Assembly (NCBI RefSeq): GCF_900102745.1
Contig: NZ_FMZF01000002.1
Span: 124,001 to 188,000 of the forward strand
DNA from: Geodermatophilus telluris
Lineage (GTDB): Bacteria > Actinomycetota > Actinomycetes > Mycobacteriales > Geodermatophilaceae
Direction: 5' to 3'
DNA length: 64,000 nt
The translations under genes and the position numbers were made by a program. Below are positions 8,240 through 16,559 of the stretch, piece by piece; the first letter of the stretch is position 1; each line of letters begins with the position of its first letter. A model generated the notes under the pieces. It did no database searches. It was not told the origin of the DNA and saw only the letters and a list, made by a program, of their open reading frames with translations.

Positions 8240-9048
8240 GCCGCACCCTCGGAGGCGGTGGGCAGCACGACCGGGTCGCCGGGCGCGGTCAGGGCCACCG
8301 CGGTGGGCAGGCCCCGGGCGGCGACCGCGGCGGCGAAGGCCAGCGGCGGCTCGGTCAGCAGCCGCCGGTAGCGCCGGGCCAGGCCGGGCAGCGTCGTCCC
8401 GCCGGGGACGGCGAGCGTGCCCCAGTGCACCGGCACGGCCACCCGCGGGCGCACCCGCGCCACCGCCTCCGCCGCGCGCCGCGGGTCGAGGTGCCCGGGT
8501 CCCAGCGTCGGGCCCCAGCCCCACACCGGGACCAGCGCGACGTCCACCCCACGGCCGCCGATGCGGGTCATGCCGTCGAAGAGGTCGGTGTCGCCGCAGG
8601 CGTAGACGGTGCTTCCGGCGCCCTCCACCAGGTGCCCGACGGCGGCGGTGTCGGGCCCGTGGGTCAGCCGCGGGCCCCAGCGGTGGCCGCTGTGCCGGGC
8701 CGGGACGGCGGTGACCCGCAGCCCCCGGTGGGTCAGCGACTCGCCCGCCGCCAGCTCGTCGACCCACGGGAAGCCGCGCGAGCTCAGCCACCGCCCCGCC
8801 CCGCGGGGCACCACCACCCGCACGTGGCGGCCCAGCAGCCGCAGCGACGGCAGGTGCAGGTGGTCGGCGTGCAGGTGGCTGACCAGCACCAGGTCGACGC
8901 CGGCCCACGCGGCGTCCGGCAGCGGGGCGGCCACCCGGCGCAGCGGGCCGACCCGCGGGGTGAGCACCGGGTCGGTGAGCACCGTGCTGCCGGCCAGCTC
9001 GACGCGGACGGTCGAGTGACCGAGCCAGTGCAGCTCCGGGTTCGCCAC
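8236..9048 (-). CDS. metallo-beta-lactamase-fold hydrolase (UlaG-like)
   Basis: A 270-residue protein starting GTG 9048. The start was chosen because the fold begins at once: LHWLGHSTVRVELAGSTVLTDP, as in UlaG-type enzymes. The metal motif HxHxDH is at residues 58-63 (SHLHADHLH), followed by ARHSGHRWG, YACGDTDLFDG and VPVHWGTL, giving the remaining His/Asp ligands. Related enzymes cleave lactones, phosphodiesters or N-acyl lipids. First gene of the operon with DedA and the phosphodiesterase, each joined by GTGA overlaps. Confidence 0.85.
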   Translation of the reverse strand: MANPELHWLGHSTVRVELAGSTVLTDPVLTPRVGPLRRVAAPLPDAAWAGVDLVLVSHLHADHLHLPSLRLLGRHVRVVVPRGAGRWLSSRGFPWVDELAAGESLTHRGLRVTAVPARHSGHRWGPRLTHGPDTAAVGHLVEGAGSTVYACGDTDLFDGMTRIGGRGVDVALVPVWGWGPTLGPGHLDPRRAAEAVARVRPRVAVPVHWGTLAVPGGTTLPGLARRYRRLLTEPPLAFAAAVAARGLPTAVALTAPGDPVVLPTASEGAA

Positions 9049-9160
9049 CCGGCCAGTATCGACCCGGGGACCGACGACCCGGCGTGCCGTCGCGCGACCG
9101 GGTGGCCGGCGTCCCCGTCCCGGGGTGCGGGGCGCACCGGCTGGTCCCACCATCGCTGCC

Positions 9161-9415
9161 ATGACCTCAGCGGGAGCAGACCCGGGGTCGTCGGGGACCG
9201 ACCTGGCGGCGCAGCTGCGGCGCATGGCGCTGCACCTGGAGACCGCCGCCGTGCTGGAGCTCCGGGCCGCACGCGCGGAGCCGCGGCAGGGCGCGGTGCT
9301 GCGGCGCCGCGCCGAGCAGCGCCGCCAGGAGGCCGCGCGGCTGCGCGAGCGGCTGGCCGCCTGCGGCGCCGCGCTGCCGCCGCGCGCCCGTCGCCCCACG
9401 GCCCCGTCGGCCTGA
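9161..9415 (+). CDS. small Arg/Ala-rich helical protein, unknown
   Basis: An 84-residue ORF from ATG 9161. A CACCAT box lies 7 nt before the ATG, compatible with a leaderless promoter. From residue 15 to 70 it is one long amphipathic helix rich in Leu, Arg, Glu and Ala (AAQLRRMALHLETAAVLELR, then EQRRQEAARLRERLAA), suggesting a coiled coil. No family recognised. It sits between a divergent hydrolase gene and the YjbR gene. Confidence 0.5.
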   Translation: MTSAGADPGSSGTDLAAQLRRMALHLETAAVLELRAARAEPRQGAVLRRRAEQRRQEAARLRERLAACGAALPPRARRPTAPSA

Positions 9416-9429
9416 ACCCCTTGCCGGCC

Positions 9430-9822
9430 GTGGCCACCTGGGCGGACGTGCGGCGCCTGGCCCTCGCCCTGCCCGCCACGACCGAGGGCACCTCCTACGG
9501 CTCGCCGGCGTGGAAGGTGCGCGACCGGGCCTTCGTCTGGGAGCGCCCGCTGCGCCGCGCGGACCTCGAGCACCTGGGGGACGCCGCCCCGGCCGGTCCC
9601 GTGCTGGCCGCCGCGGTGGCCGACGAGGGCGTCAAGCACGCCCTGGTCGCCGACGACCCCGCCGTCTACCTGACGACGCCGCACTTCGACGGGTACGCCG
9701 CCGTCCTCGTCCGGCTCGACGCGGTCGACGTCGACGAGCTCGCCGAGCTGGTCACCGAGGCCTGGCTGGCCCGCGCGCCGCGACGCCTCGCCCAGCAGCA
9801 CCTCGCCGACCGCGGCTGCTGA
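9430..9822 (+). CDS. MmcQ/YjbR family protein
   Basis: A 130-residue protein. GTG 9430 was chosen because the family begins WxDVRRLALALPxTxEG; a TTG at 9421 is an in-frame alternative. Family hallmarks are the N-terminal LALALPATTEGTSYGSPAWKVRDRAFVW and the C-terminal LVTEAWLARAPRRLAQQHL. YjbR proteins have a CyaY-like fold with a proposed DNA-binding surface, but their role is not settled. It precedes the fdh operon; no functional link is evident. Confidence 0.8.
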   Translation: MATWADVRRLALALPATTEGTSYGSPAWKVRDRAFVWERPLRRADLEHLGDAAPAGPVLAAAVADEGVKHALVADDPAVYLTTPHFDGYAAVLVRLDAVDVDELAELVTEAWLARAPRRLAQQHLADRGC

Positions 9823-9835
9823 AGGACCCTCCTGA

Positions 9836-9853
9836 GCACTCCCGCGGGAGTGC
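9836..9853. promoter_or_regulatory. perfect 18-bp palindrome upstream of fdh (site 1)
   Basis: GCACTCCCGCGGGAGTGC reads the same on both strands. It lies 14 nt after the yjbR-like stop and about 83 nt before the fdh alpha start. It could be the terminator of the upstream gene or a dimeric-regulator operator; with its neighbour at 9863 the operator reading is attractive. Confidence 0.5.
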
Positions 9854-9862
9854 ACGGAGCAT

Positions 9863-9880
9863 CCGGACGACGTCGTCCGG
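9863..9880. promoter_or_regulatory. perfect 18-bp palindrome upstream of fdh (site 2)
   Basis: CCGGACGACGTCGTCCGG is a second exact palindrome; its centre is 27 bp from that of site 1 and its sequence is different. It lies 56 nt before the fdh alpha start, a place where a repressor or activator would control the operon. Confidence 0.5.
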
Positions 9881-9936
9881 CACCGCCCGGTCCCGTCCGC
9901 GCGCCGGATCGCGCGCGGAGTGGCAGAGTCCACAGC

Positions 9937-12900
9937 GTGAAGACCTGGCTCGACGCCTGGCCGGTGTTCCGGCAGCTGACCGGCCCCGACCCCCTCGGCC
10001 GCGGCGCCGCCGCGCGCAGCAAGGACACGGAGAACGTGGTGAGCCGCACGGCCACCGCCGACCGCGTCGTGCAGAGCGTCTGCCCCTACTGCGCGGTGGG
10101 GTGCGGGCAGCGGATCTTCGTCGAGGACGAGCGGATCGTCCAGATCGAGGGCGACCCCGACTCGCCGATCAGCCGCGGCCGGCTCTGCCCCAAGGGCAGC
10201 GCGAGCAAGTCCCTGGTGACCAGCCCGACGCGGGTGACCAAGGTCCGCTACCGCCGGCCGTACGGCACCGAGTGGGAGGACCTCGACCTCGACACGGCGA
10301 TGGAGATGATCGCCGACCGCGTCCTGGAGGCCCGGCGCAAGGGCTGGCAGGACGAGAACGACGGCAAGCGCGTGAACCGCACCGTGGGGTTGGCGAGCCT
10401 CGGAGGGGCGACCCTCGACAACGAGGAGAACTACCTCATGAAGAAGCTCTACAGCGCCCTGGGCGCGATCCAGATCGAGAACCAGGCGCGCATATAGCAC
10501 TCCGCCACGGTGCCCGGTCTGGGTGCCTCGTTCGGTCGTGGCGGCGCCACGAACTCCCAGGAAGACCTCGCGAACTCCGACTGCATCGTCATCGAGGGTT
10601 CCAACATGGCCGAGTGCCACCCGGTGGGTTTCCAGTGGGTGGCGGAGGCCAAGGCGCGCGGCGCGAAGGTCGTCCACGTCGACCCGCGGTTCACCCGGAC
10701 CAGCGCGATCGCCGACCTGCACCTGCCGCTGCGCATCGGCACCGACATCGCCTTCCTCGGCGGGCTGATCAACTTCGTCCTCGAGAACGACCTGTACTTC
10801 AAGGAGTACGTGGTCGCCTACACCAACGCCGCGGCGCTGGTGAGCGAGGACTTCGTCGACGCCGAGGACCTCGGCGGCCTGTTCTCCGGCTTCGACCCCG
10901 AGCACAACACCTACGACGAGTCCAGCTGGCAGTACGAGTTCGAGGAGCCGCCACACTCGGGCTCCGACGACCCGGCCGGCGCCGCCGCGCAGGACGAGCT
11001 CGAGGACCACCCGGAGATCCGCAAGACCGACAAGGCGCAGGCGGCCGGCAGCGGCGGCCCGCCGATCGCGGCCAAGCCGAAGCGCGACGAGACGCTGCAG
11101 CACCCGCGGACGGTCTTCCAGATCCTGAAGCGGCACTTCGCCCGCTACACCCCGGAGACGGTCGCCGAGGTCTGCGGCGTCGAGCCGGCGGCGTTCCTGC
11201 AGGTGGCCCGCTGGGTCACCGAGAACAGCGGCCGGGACCGGACGACGGCGTGGGTGTACTCGGTGGGCTGGACGCAGCACAGCGTCGGCGCGCAGTACAT
11301 CCGCACCTGCTCGATCCTGCAGACGCTGCTGGGCAACATCGGCCGTCCCGGCGGCGGGATCCTGGCGCTGCGCGGGCACGCCAGCATCCAGGGCTCGACC
11401 GACGTCCCCACGCTGTACAACCTGCTGCCCGGCTACCTGCCGATGCCGCACGCGATGCAGCACGGGTCGCTCGACGAGTACTGCGCCGACGCGGCCGGCA
11501 AGGCCGGCTTCTGGGGCAACAAGCGGGCCTACGCGGTCAGCCTGCTCAAGGCCTGGTGGGGCGACGCCGCGACGCCGGAGAACGACTTCTGCTTCGACCA
11601 CCTGCCCAGGATCGACGGGGACCACAGCTCCTACCGCACGATCAAGGACATGATCGAGGGGAAGGTCTCCGGCTACTTCCTGGTCGGTGAGAACCCGACG
11701 GTCGGGCACCCCAACGGCCGGATGAACCGCTTCGGGCTGGCCAACCTCGACTGGCTCGTCGTCCGCGACCTGCAGCTGATCGAGTCGGCGACCTTCTGGC
11801 AGGAGTCCCCGGAGATCGAGACCGGGGAGCTCGCGCCCGAGACGATCGCCACCGAGGTCTTCTTCCTGCCGGCGGCGTCGCACGCGGAGAAGGAGGGCAC
11901 CTTCACCCAGACCCAGCGGCTGCTGCAGTGGCGGCACAAGGCCGTCGAGCCGCCGGGCGACGCGAAGAGCGACCTGTGGTTCTACTTCCACCTCGGCCGC
12001 ATCCTGCGCGAGCGGCTGAAGGACTCGACCGACCCGCGCGACCGGCCGCTGCTCGACCTCACCTGGGACTACCCGACGCACGGCCCCGACGCCGAGCCCA
12101 GCGCCGAGGACGTGCTGCGGGAGATCAACGGCGTCGGCCCCGACGGGCGCGCCGTGTCCGGGTACCTGGAGCTCAAGGACGACGGGTCGACGTCGTGCGG
12201 CTGCTGGATCTACTCCGGCGTCTACGCCGACGAGGTCAACCAGTCCGCGCGCCGCAAGCCCGGCCGTGAGCAGGGCCAGGTCGCCTCCGAGTGGGGCTGG
12301 GCCTGGCCGTACAACCGGCGCGTCCTCTACAACCGCGCCTCGGCCGACCCCGAGGGCAGGCCGTGGAGCGAGCGCAAGAAGTACGTGTGGTGGGACGAGG
12401 AGGCCGGCCGCTGGACCGGCGTCGACAACCCGGACTTCGAGGCGACCAAGCGGCCGGACTACGTGCCGCCGGAGGGGGCCCGGGCGCAGGACGCGATCGG
12501 CGGCGCCGACCCCTTCATCATGCAGGGGGACGGGAAGGCCTGGCTGTACGCGCCCGCGGGCGTCGTCGACGGGCCGCTGCCGACGCACTACGAGCCGGCG
12601 GAGTCCGTCGTCGAGAACGCGCTGTACAAGCAGCAGGCGAACCCGACGATCGAGCACATCGAGGGCCCGTGGAACCGGGAGAACCCCTCGCTGAGCCCGG
12701 TCTTCCCGTTCCAGGTGACCACCTACCGGCTCACCGAGCACCACACGGCCGGCGGGATGAGCCGCACGCTGCCCTACCTCTCGGAGCTCCAGCCGGAGTT
12801 CTTCGTGGAGGTCAGCCCGGAGCTCGCCGCGCTGCGGGGACTGGTCAACGGGGAGTACGCCACCCTGGTCAGCACGCGGACGGCGATCGAGGCCAAGGTG

Positions 12901-13227
12901 CTGGTCACCGAGCGGGTGCGGCCGATCCGGCTGCGCACCGGCCAGGTCGTGCACCAGATCGGGATGCCCTACCACTGGTCCTACAGCGGCATCTCCACCG
13001 GAGACTCGGCCAACGACCTGCTCGGGATCGTGCTCGACCCGAACACGCACATCCAGGAGGACAAGGTCAGCACCGCCGACATCGTCCCGGGACGGCGCCC
13101 GCGCGGTCCCGCGCTGATCGACTTCGTGGAGGGCTACCGGCGCCGCGCCGGGGTGGAGTCCGGCCGGGTGGGCGTCAACGGGCGCGACCCGGTGGCCGCC
13201 GAGGCCGGCGAGGGGTCGCAGCTGTGA
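9937..13227 (+). CDS. formate dehydrogenase alpha subunit, selenocysteine encoded by UAG
   Basis: The gene reads through an in-frame TAG at 10495-10497 to give 1096 residues with Sec at 187; without readthrough it breaks into two ORFs. It oxidises formate to CO2 using a molybdenum or tungsten bis-pterin guanine dinucleotide cofactor. Start GTG 9937 gives the KTWLDAWPVFRQLTGPDPLGRG N-terminus I recall for actinobacterial homologues. C49, C52, C56 and C84 bind a 4Fe-4S cluster, K86 follows, and the active site reads NQARI-Sec-HSATVPGLG, with the His that pairs with Sec. The molybdopterin domains continue to a C-terminal aspartate-decarboxylase-like domain (GEYATLVSTRTAIEAKVL). A SECIS-like hairpin follows the TAG. 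It is first in an operon with the beta and membrane subunits. Confidence 0.95.
10495..10497 (+). other. UAG codon read as selenocysteine
   Basis: In-frame TAG between NQARI and HSATV of the formate dehydrogenase alpha subunit, exactly where other family members have Sec (usually TGA) or Cys (TGC/TGT). Frame and similarity continue on both sides with no indel. TAG is still a terminator elsewhere in the window (3104-3106, 15361-15363, 15671-15673, 56783-56785), so recoding must be context dependent. Confidence 0.93.
10502..10544 (+). promoter_or_regulatory. SECIS-like hairpin directing Sec insertion at UAG
   Basis: Outer stem 10502-10509 pairs perfectly over 8 bp with 10537-10544. An inner helix (10513-10515 with 10521-10523, extendable by wobble pairs) exposes the pentaloop GGUCU at 10516-10520. 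As I recall the E. coli fdhF element, it also has a GGUCU loop beginning 18 nt after the Sec codon; here the same 18-nt gap separates TAG from GGUCU. This is the site a SelB-type elongation factor would bind. Confidence 0.85.
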
Positions 13228-13249
13228 GCGCAGCAGGGAGGAGGCCGGC

Positions 13250-14314
13250 ATGACCACGATCAGCTCGGCGAGCGCGGCCTTCACCGGCAACGACCCCGAG
13301 AACCGGCTGTTCGGGCCGGTGCCGGACGTGACCGGCCAGTCCGGCTACGACGGCGACCACCCGGCGCGGGTGGGCTTCTTCACCGACACCTCGGTGTGCA
13401 TCGGCTGCAAGGCCTGCGAGGTGGCGTGCAAGGAGTGGAACACCCTGCCGATGGACGACGCGAACGGCGTGCGCGACGTCATCGGGCTGTCCGGGATGTC
13501 CTACGACAACACCGGCCAGCTCGGGGCCAACTCGTGGCGGCACGTGGCGTTCATCGAGCAGGCGCGCACCGTCGACCTGCCGATGCCGACGTTCGGGCGC
13601 CCGGGGGACGACCGGCACGACGGCGGCCCGTCGGTCCCCGAGGGTGAGAACGACGAGAGCCTGGCGCGGGCGCAGCAGTCGAGCGTGCTCAACGCCGAGG
13701 CGCTGAGCGAGTTCGACCCGCAGACCGGCCAGACCGGCACCGACAAGCAGATCCGGTGGCTGATGAGCTCCGACGTCTGCAAGCACTGCACGCACGCCGG
13801 CTGCCTGGACGTCTGCCCCACCGGCGCGCTGTTCCGCACCGAGTTCGGCACCGTCGTCGTGCAGGGCGACATCTGCAACGGCTGTGGCTACTGCGTGCCC
13901 TCGTGTCCCTACGGCGTCATCGACCAGCGCAAGGACGACGGCCGGGTCTTCAAGTGCACGATGTGCTACGACCGGCTCACCGACGGGCTGCAGCCGGCCT
14001 GCGCCACCGCGTGCCCGACCCAGTCGATCCAGTTCGGCAACCTCGACGAGCTGCAGGCCCGCGCCGACGCGCGGCTGGCCACGCTGAAGTCGCAGGGCGT
14101 GGAGACGGCGCGGCTCTACGGCCGGGACGAGGACGACGGCGTCGGCGGCGCGGGGGCGTTCTTCCTGCTGCTCGACGAGCCGGAGGTCTACGGCCTGCCG
14201 CCGGACCCGGTGGTCACCACCCGCGACCTGCCCTCGATGTGGCGGGCGGCGGCGGCCGGCGCCGCGATGATCGCCGGTGTCGTGATCTCGTCGTTCGTGG
14301 GGCGGCGGCCGTGA
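13250..14314 (+). CDS. formate dehydrogenase beta subunit, four-cluster ferredoxin-type protein
   Basis: A 354-residue electron-transfer subunit with a strong ribosome site (AGGGAGGAGG) before ATG 13250. Four Cys groups are visible: CIGCKACEVAC (C50, C53, C56, C60), CKHCTHAGCLDVC (from C177), CNGCGYCVPSC and CTMCYDRLTDGLQPACATAC. They bind [4Fe-4S] clusters that carry electrons from the Sec/Mo site to the membrane partner. A hydrophobic C-terminal stretch (AAAGAAMIAGVVISSFV) probably anchors it. It follows the alpha gene by 22 nt and overlaps the next gene as GTGA. Confidence 0.93.
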   Translation: MTTISSASAAFTGNDPENRLFGPVPDVTGQSGYDGDHPARVGFFTDTSVCIGCKACEVACKEWNTLPMDDANGVRDVIGLSGMSYDNTGQLGANSWRHVAFIEQARTVDLPMPTFGRPGDDRHDGGPSVPEGENDESLARAQQSSVLNAEALSEFDPQTGQTGTDKQIRWLMSSDVCKHCTHAGCLDVCPTGALFRTEFGTVVVQGDICNGCGYCVPSCPYGVIDQRKDDGRVFKCTMCYDRLTDGLQPACATACPTQSIQFGNLDELQARADARLATLKSQGVETARLYGRDEDDGVGGAGAFFLLLDEPEVYGLPPDPVVTTRDLPSMWRAAAAGAAMIAGVVISSFVGRRP

Positions 14315-15363
14315 CGGAGGGGCTGACCGCGCCGGGCGCGGGGTGGCGGCGGGCCGACGGCCCGGCGGCGGAGGCCCGCGGCAAGCGGCGGCGCAAGGGC
14401 GGGCGGCGCGGCGGTGGCGGCGAGGTCGCCATGGTCGACGACGCCACCTTCACCTCCTACTACGGCCGCCCGATCATCAAGCCGCCGGTGTGGAAGTCGC
14501 CCGACGTCCCGCTGTACCTGTTCCTCGGCGGGATGGCGGGGTCGTCGTCGATCCTGGCGGCGGTCGCCGACGTCACCGGCCGGCCCACGCTGACCCGGGT
14601 GGGTCGCTACACCGCCGGCGGCGGGGCGCTGGCCTCGGTCGTGTTCCTCATCCACGACCTCGGCCGGCCCGAGCGGTTCCTGCACATGCTGCGGGTGTTC
14701 AAGCCGACGTCGCCGCTGTCGGTGGGCTCCTACATCCTCGCGCCGTTCAGCGGGGCGGCCGCGGCGACCGCGGCCGTGGAGCTGCTCGGCTGGTTCCCGC
14801 GGCTCAAGCGCCTCGGCGGCGTGGGGTCGGCGCTGTTCGGCGGCCCGCTGGCCACCTACACCGGCGTGCTGCTGGCCAACACCGCGGTGCCCTCGTGGCA
14901 CGCCGCGCACGACCAACTGCCGTACGTCTTCGGCGGCTCGGCGATGGCGGCCGGCGGCGGCGTCACCATGCTCTTCACCCCGGTGGCCGAGGCGGCGCCG
15001 TCGCGGCGGACGGCGGTGGCCGGCGCGGCGATCGAGCTCGCGGTGATGCACCGGGTGGAGCACGACCACGGGATCGTGAGCGAGCCCTACCTCGAGGGCC
15101 GTCCCGGGACGCTGCTGCGCGCGGCGAAGGCGTGCACGGCCGCCGGCGCGGCCCTGACCGTCGTCGCCGGCCGGCGTCGTGCCGGTGCCGTGGTGGCCGG
15201 GCTGCTCCTGGCGGCCGGGTCGCTGCTGACCCGCTTCGGCGTCTTCGAGGCCGGCCTGGTGTCGGCCCGGGACCCGAAGTACACCGTCGTCCCGCAGCGC
15301 GAGCGGCTCGCCGCCCGGGAGGCCGCCGCGCTCGACGGGCACGCCCCCACCATCACCCGCTAG
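14311..15363 (+). CDS. NrfD/PsrC-like membrane subunit of formate dehydrogenase
   Basis: This 350-residue protein starts at GTG 14311, overlapping the beta-subunit stop. An N-terminal cytoplasmic Arg/Gly-rich stretch leads to VDDATFTSYYGRPIIKPPVWKSPDVPLYLFLGGMAG and about eight hydrophobic segments, the NrfD quinone-reducing fold. ATG 14431 is a possible shorter start, but the basic extension also occurs in homologues as I remember them. It would pass electrons to menaquinone, consistent with menB at the left edge. It ends in TAG followed by a GC hairpin. Confidence 0.88.
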   Translation: MTEGLTAPGAGWRRADGPAAEARGKRRRKGGRRGGGGEVAMVDDATFTSYYGRPIIKPPVWKSPDVPLYLFLGGMAGSSSILAAVADVTGRPTLTRVGRYTAGGGALASVVFLIHDLGRPERFLHMLRVFKPTSPLSVGSYILAPFSGAAAATAAVELLGWFPRLKRLGGVGSALFGGPLATYTGVLLANTAVPSWHAAHDQLPYVFGGSAMAAGGGVTMLFTPVAEAAPSRRTAVAGAAIELAVMHRVEHDHGIVSEPYLEGRPGTLLRAAKACTAAGAALTVVAGRRRAGAVVAGLLLAAGSLLTRFGVFEAGLVSARDPKYTVVPQRERLAAREAAALDGHAPTITR

Positions 15364-15368
15364 CCCGA

Positions 15369-15389
15369 CCGGCCCGCCTCCCGGGCCGG
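15369..15389 (+). terminator. hairpin terminator after the fdh operon
   Basis: A 7-bp all-GC stem (15369-15375 with 15383-15389) and 7-nt loop starting 6 nt after the last stop codon of the operon. No U-tail. Confidence 0.6.
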
Positions 15390-15496
15390 ATCCACGTCCG
15401 CATCGTCCCGGTGTGTCTGGTGCACGTTCCGATCACGTTCCGTAGCCTGGTGGTGGCAAGGTGCCGCCACGGGGGCCGGGAACGGCTGGGGGAAGC

Positions 15497-15673
15497 GTGC
15501 CGTGGTGGGGATGGGTGCTGGTCGCCTGGCCGGTGGTCGCACTCGTGGTGGCGGTGGTCCTCGGTCGGCTGATCCGGATGGCCGACCGCCGCGACCTGAA
15601 GGGTGACCGGCCCGACGAGGACCCGCCGTCCGAGGAGGGCACCGGCGGGGGAGGTCAGCGGACGCCGCGGTAG
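15497..15673 (+). CDS. small single-pass membrane protein
   Basis: A 58-residue ORF from GTG 15497 with a good ribosome site (GGGGGAAG) just upstream. Residues 2-22 are one hydrophobic helix (WWGWVLVAWPVVALVVAVVL) followed by an acidic, Gly-rich cytoplasmic tail. The function is unknown. Its 3' end overlaps the convergent GGDEF-like gene by 19 bp. It ends in TAG. Confidence 0.65.
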   Translation: MPWWGWVLVAWPVVALVVAVVLGRLIRMADRRDLKGDRPDEDPPSEEGTGGGGQRTPR

Positions 15674-16149
15674 CGGACGACGCTCCCGGCGCCGGACGAG
15701 CGGGCGGTGGTCAGGCACAGCGTGGCGCGGCGCAGCACCTCGCGCGCGGGCAGTCCCTCCTCGAGGACCGCGATGCCCACGCCGGCGCCGAGTCCCGGGT
15801 GGCCGAGCGCACCCACTCCGGCGGCGAGCCGGAGGGCCACCGCATCGGCGTCGGCCGGGTCGCCCCCGACGAGGACGGCGAACTCCGCCGGGCCGGAGCG
15901 GCCGATCCAGTCGTCCCCCCGCAGCGAGGCGGCCACCAGGCGGGTGGTCGCGTCGAGCGCCGGGGCCGGCGTCGGCCAGGTGTCGTCGCGGCGCAGGAGG
16001 CCGAGCACGAGCAGGGCGGCCGGACGCCGCCGGGCGGCGGGGAGGCGGGCGGCGAGCTCGGCAAGGACGTCGCCAGGGCCGGGCAGCAGTGCGGTGCAGC
16101 CGTCGGTGGCAGTCAGGTCGAGGGCGACAGTGTCGTGCGCAATGGTCAT
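15655..16149 (-). CDS. degenerate GGDEF-like domain protein
   Basis: A 164-residue protein from ATG 16149. The layout resembles a diguanylate cyclase domain: LLVLGLLRRDDTWPTPAPALDATTRLVAASLR, then IGRSGPAEFAVLVGG where an active enzyme would read GGDEF, then VTVSIGxA-like GVGIAVLEEGLPAREVLRRA. The metal-binding and substrate residues are mostly lost (SGPAEF), so cyclic-di-GMP synthesis is unlikely; it may be a regulatory relic. No output domain is attached. An alternative start further upstream is open to 16287. Confidence 0.6.
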   Translation of the reverse strand: MTIAHDTVALDLTATDGCTALLPGPGDVLAELAARLPAARRRPAALLVLGLLRRDDTWPTPAPALDATTRLVAASLRGDDWIGRSGPAEFAVLVGGDPADADAVALRLAAGVGALGHPGLGAGVGIAVLEEGLPAREVLRRATLCLTTARSSGAGSVVRYRGVR

Positions 16150-16307
16150 GCCGGGCTGATCGGCTCCGCCGCACGGGCCCGCGAGCCGGGACTGGGCCGC
16201 CCCACCCCGAGGGGGGAGCCCGGTCCGTCGTCCTCGGACGGTCAGGGGGAGGGCGGCGGGGCCGGGAGACGTCCCCTCCGTGGGCACCGGGCACCCACCC
16301 GGCTACT

Positions 16308-16559
16308 GTGCTGCCGGTGCTCCGCTGGGTGTGCGTCGCCGTGGCGGGCGTGGTGCTGTCCGGGTCCGCGCTCCTCCTGGTGGCCGGGCACCACACCTAC
16401 GACGGCCCCGTCCTCCTGCAGGTGTCGGCGACGCACGGCCTGCACGTGGGGGACCTGTTCGTCGTCGCCGGGTGGGCCGTGGCGATGACCGTGTTGGGGC
16501 TCCTGGCCCGGCCGCGCCGGCCGGTCAGCCGAGCAGGCCGGCGCGGGCCTTGGCGGTGA
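16308..16559 (+). CDS. small two-helix membrane protein
   Basis: An 83-residue protein from GTG 16308 with two hydrophobic segments (VCVAVAGVVLSGSALLLVAG and VGDLFVVAGWAVAMTVLGLLA) separated by a short loop GHHTYDGPVLLQVSATHGLH, and a basic tail. No family recognised. It converges on and overlaps the end of the GH3 lipoprotein gene by 35 bp. Confidence 0.6.
   Translation: MLPVLRWVCVAVAGVVLSGSALLLVAGHHTYDGPVLLQVSATHGLHVGDLFVVAGWAVAMTVLGLLARPRRPVSRAGRRGPWR

Noticed and set aside
10495..10497. TAG as a nonsense mutation making fdh alpha a pseudogene
   Set aside because: The stop lies exactly at the Sec codon, is followed by a SECIS-like hairpin with conserved loop and spacing, and the rest of the gene and operon is intact.
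10510..13227. Separate CDS starting with MPGLGASFGRGG as a second fdh gene
   Set aside because: It begins inside the active-site motif right after the TAG. The upstream ORF gives the missing N-terminus in the same frame, so they form one recoded gene, not two.
8236..13290. 1684-codon open frame on the minus strand opposite the fdh alpha gene
   Set aside because: It is a high-GC shadow frame: only its last 271 codons (from GTG 9048) encode a recognisable protein. The rest is the antisense of fdh and yjbR with His/Arg/Gly/Val-rich low-complexity content and no family motifs.
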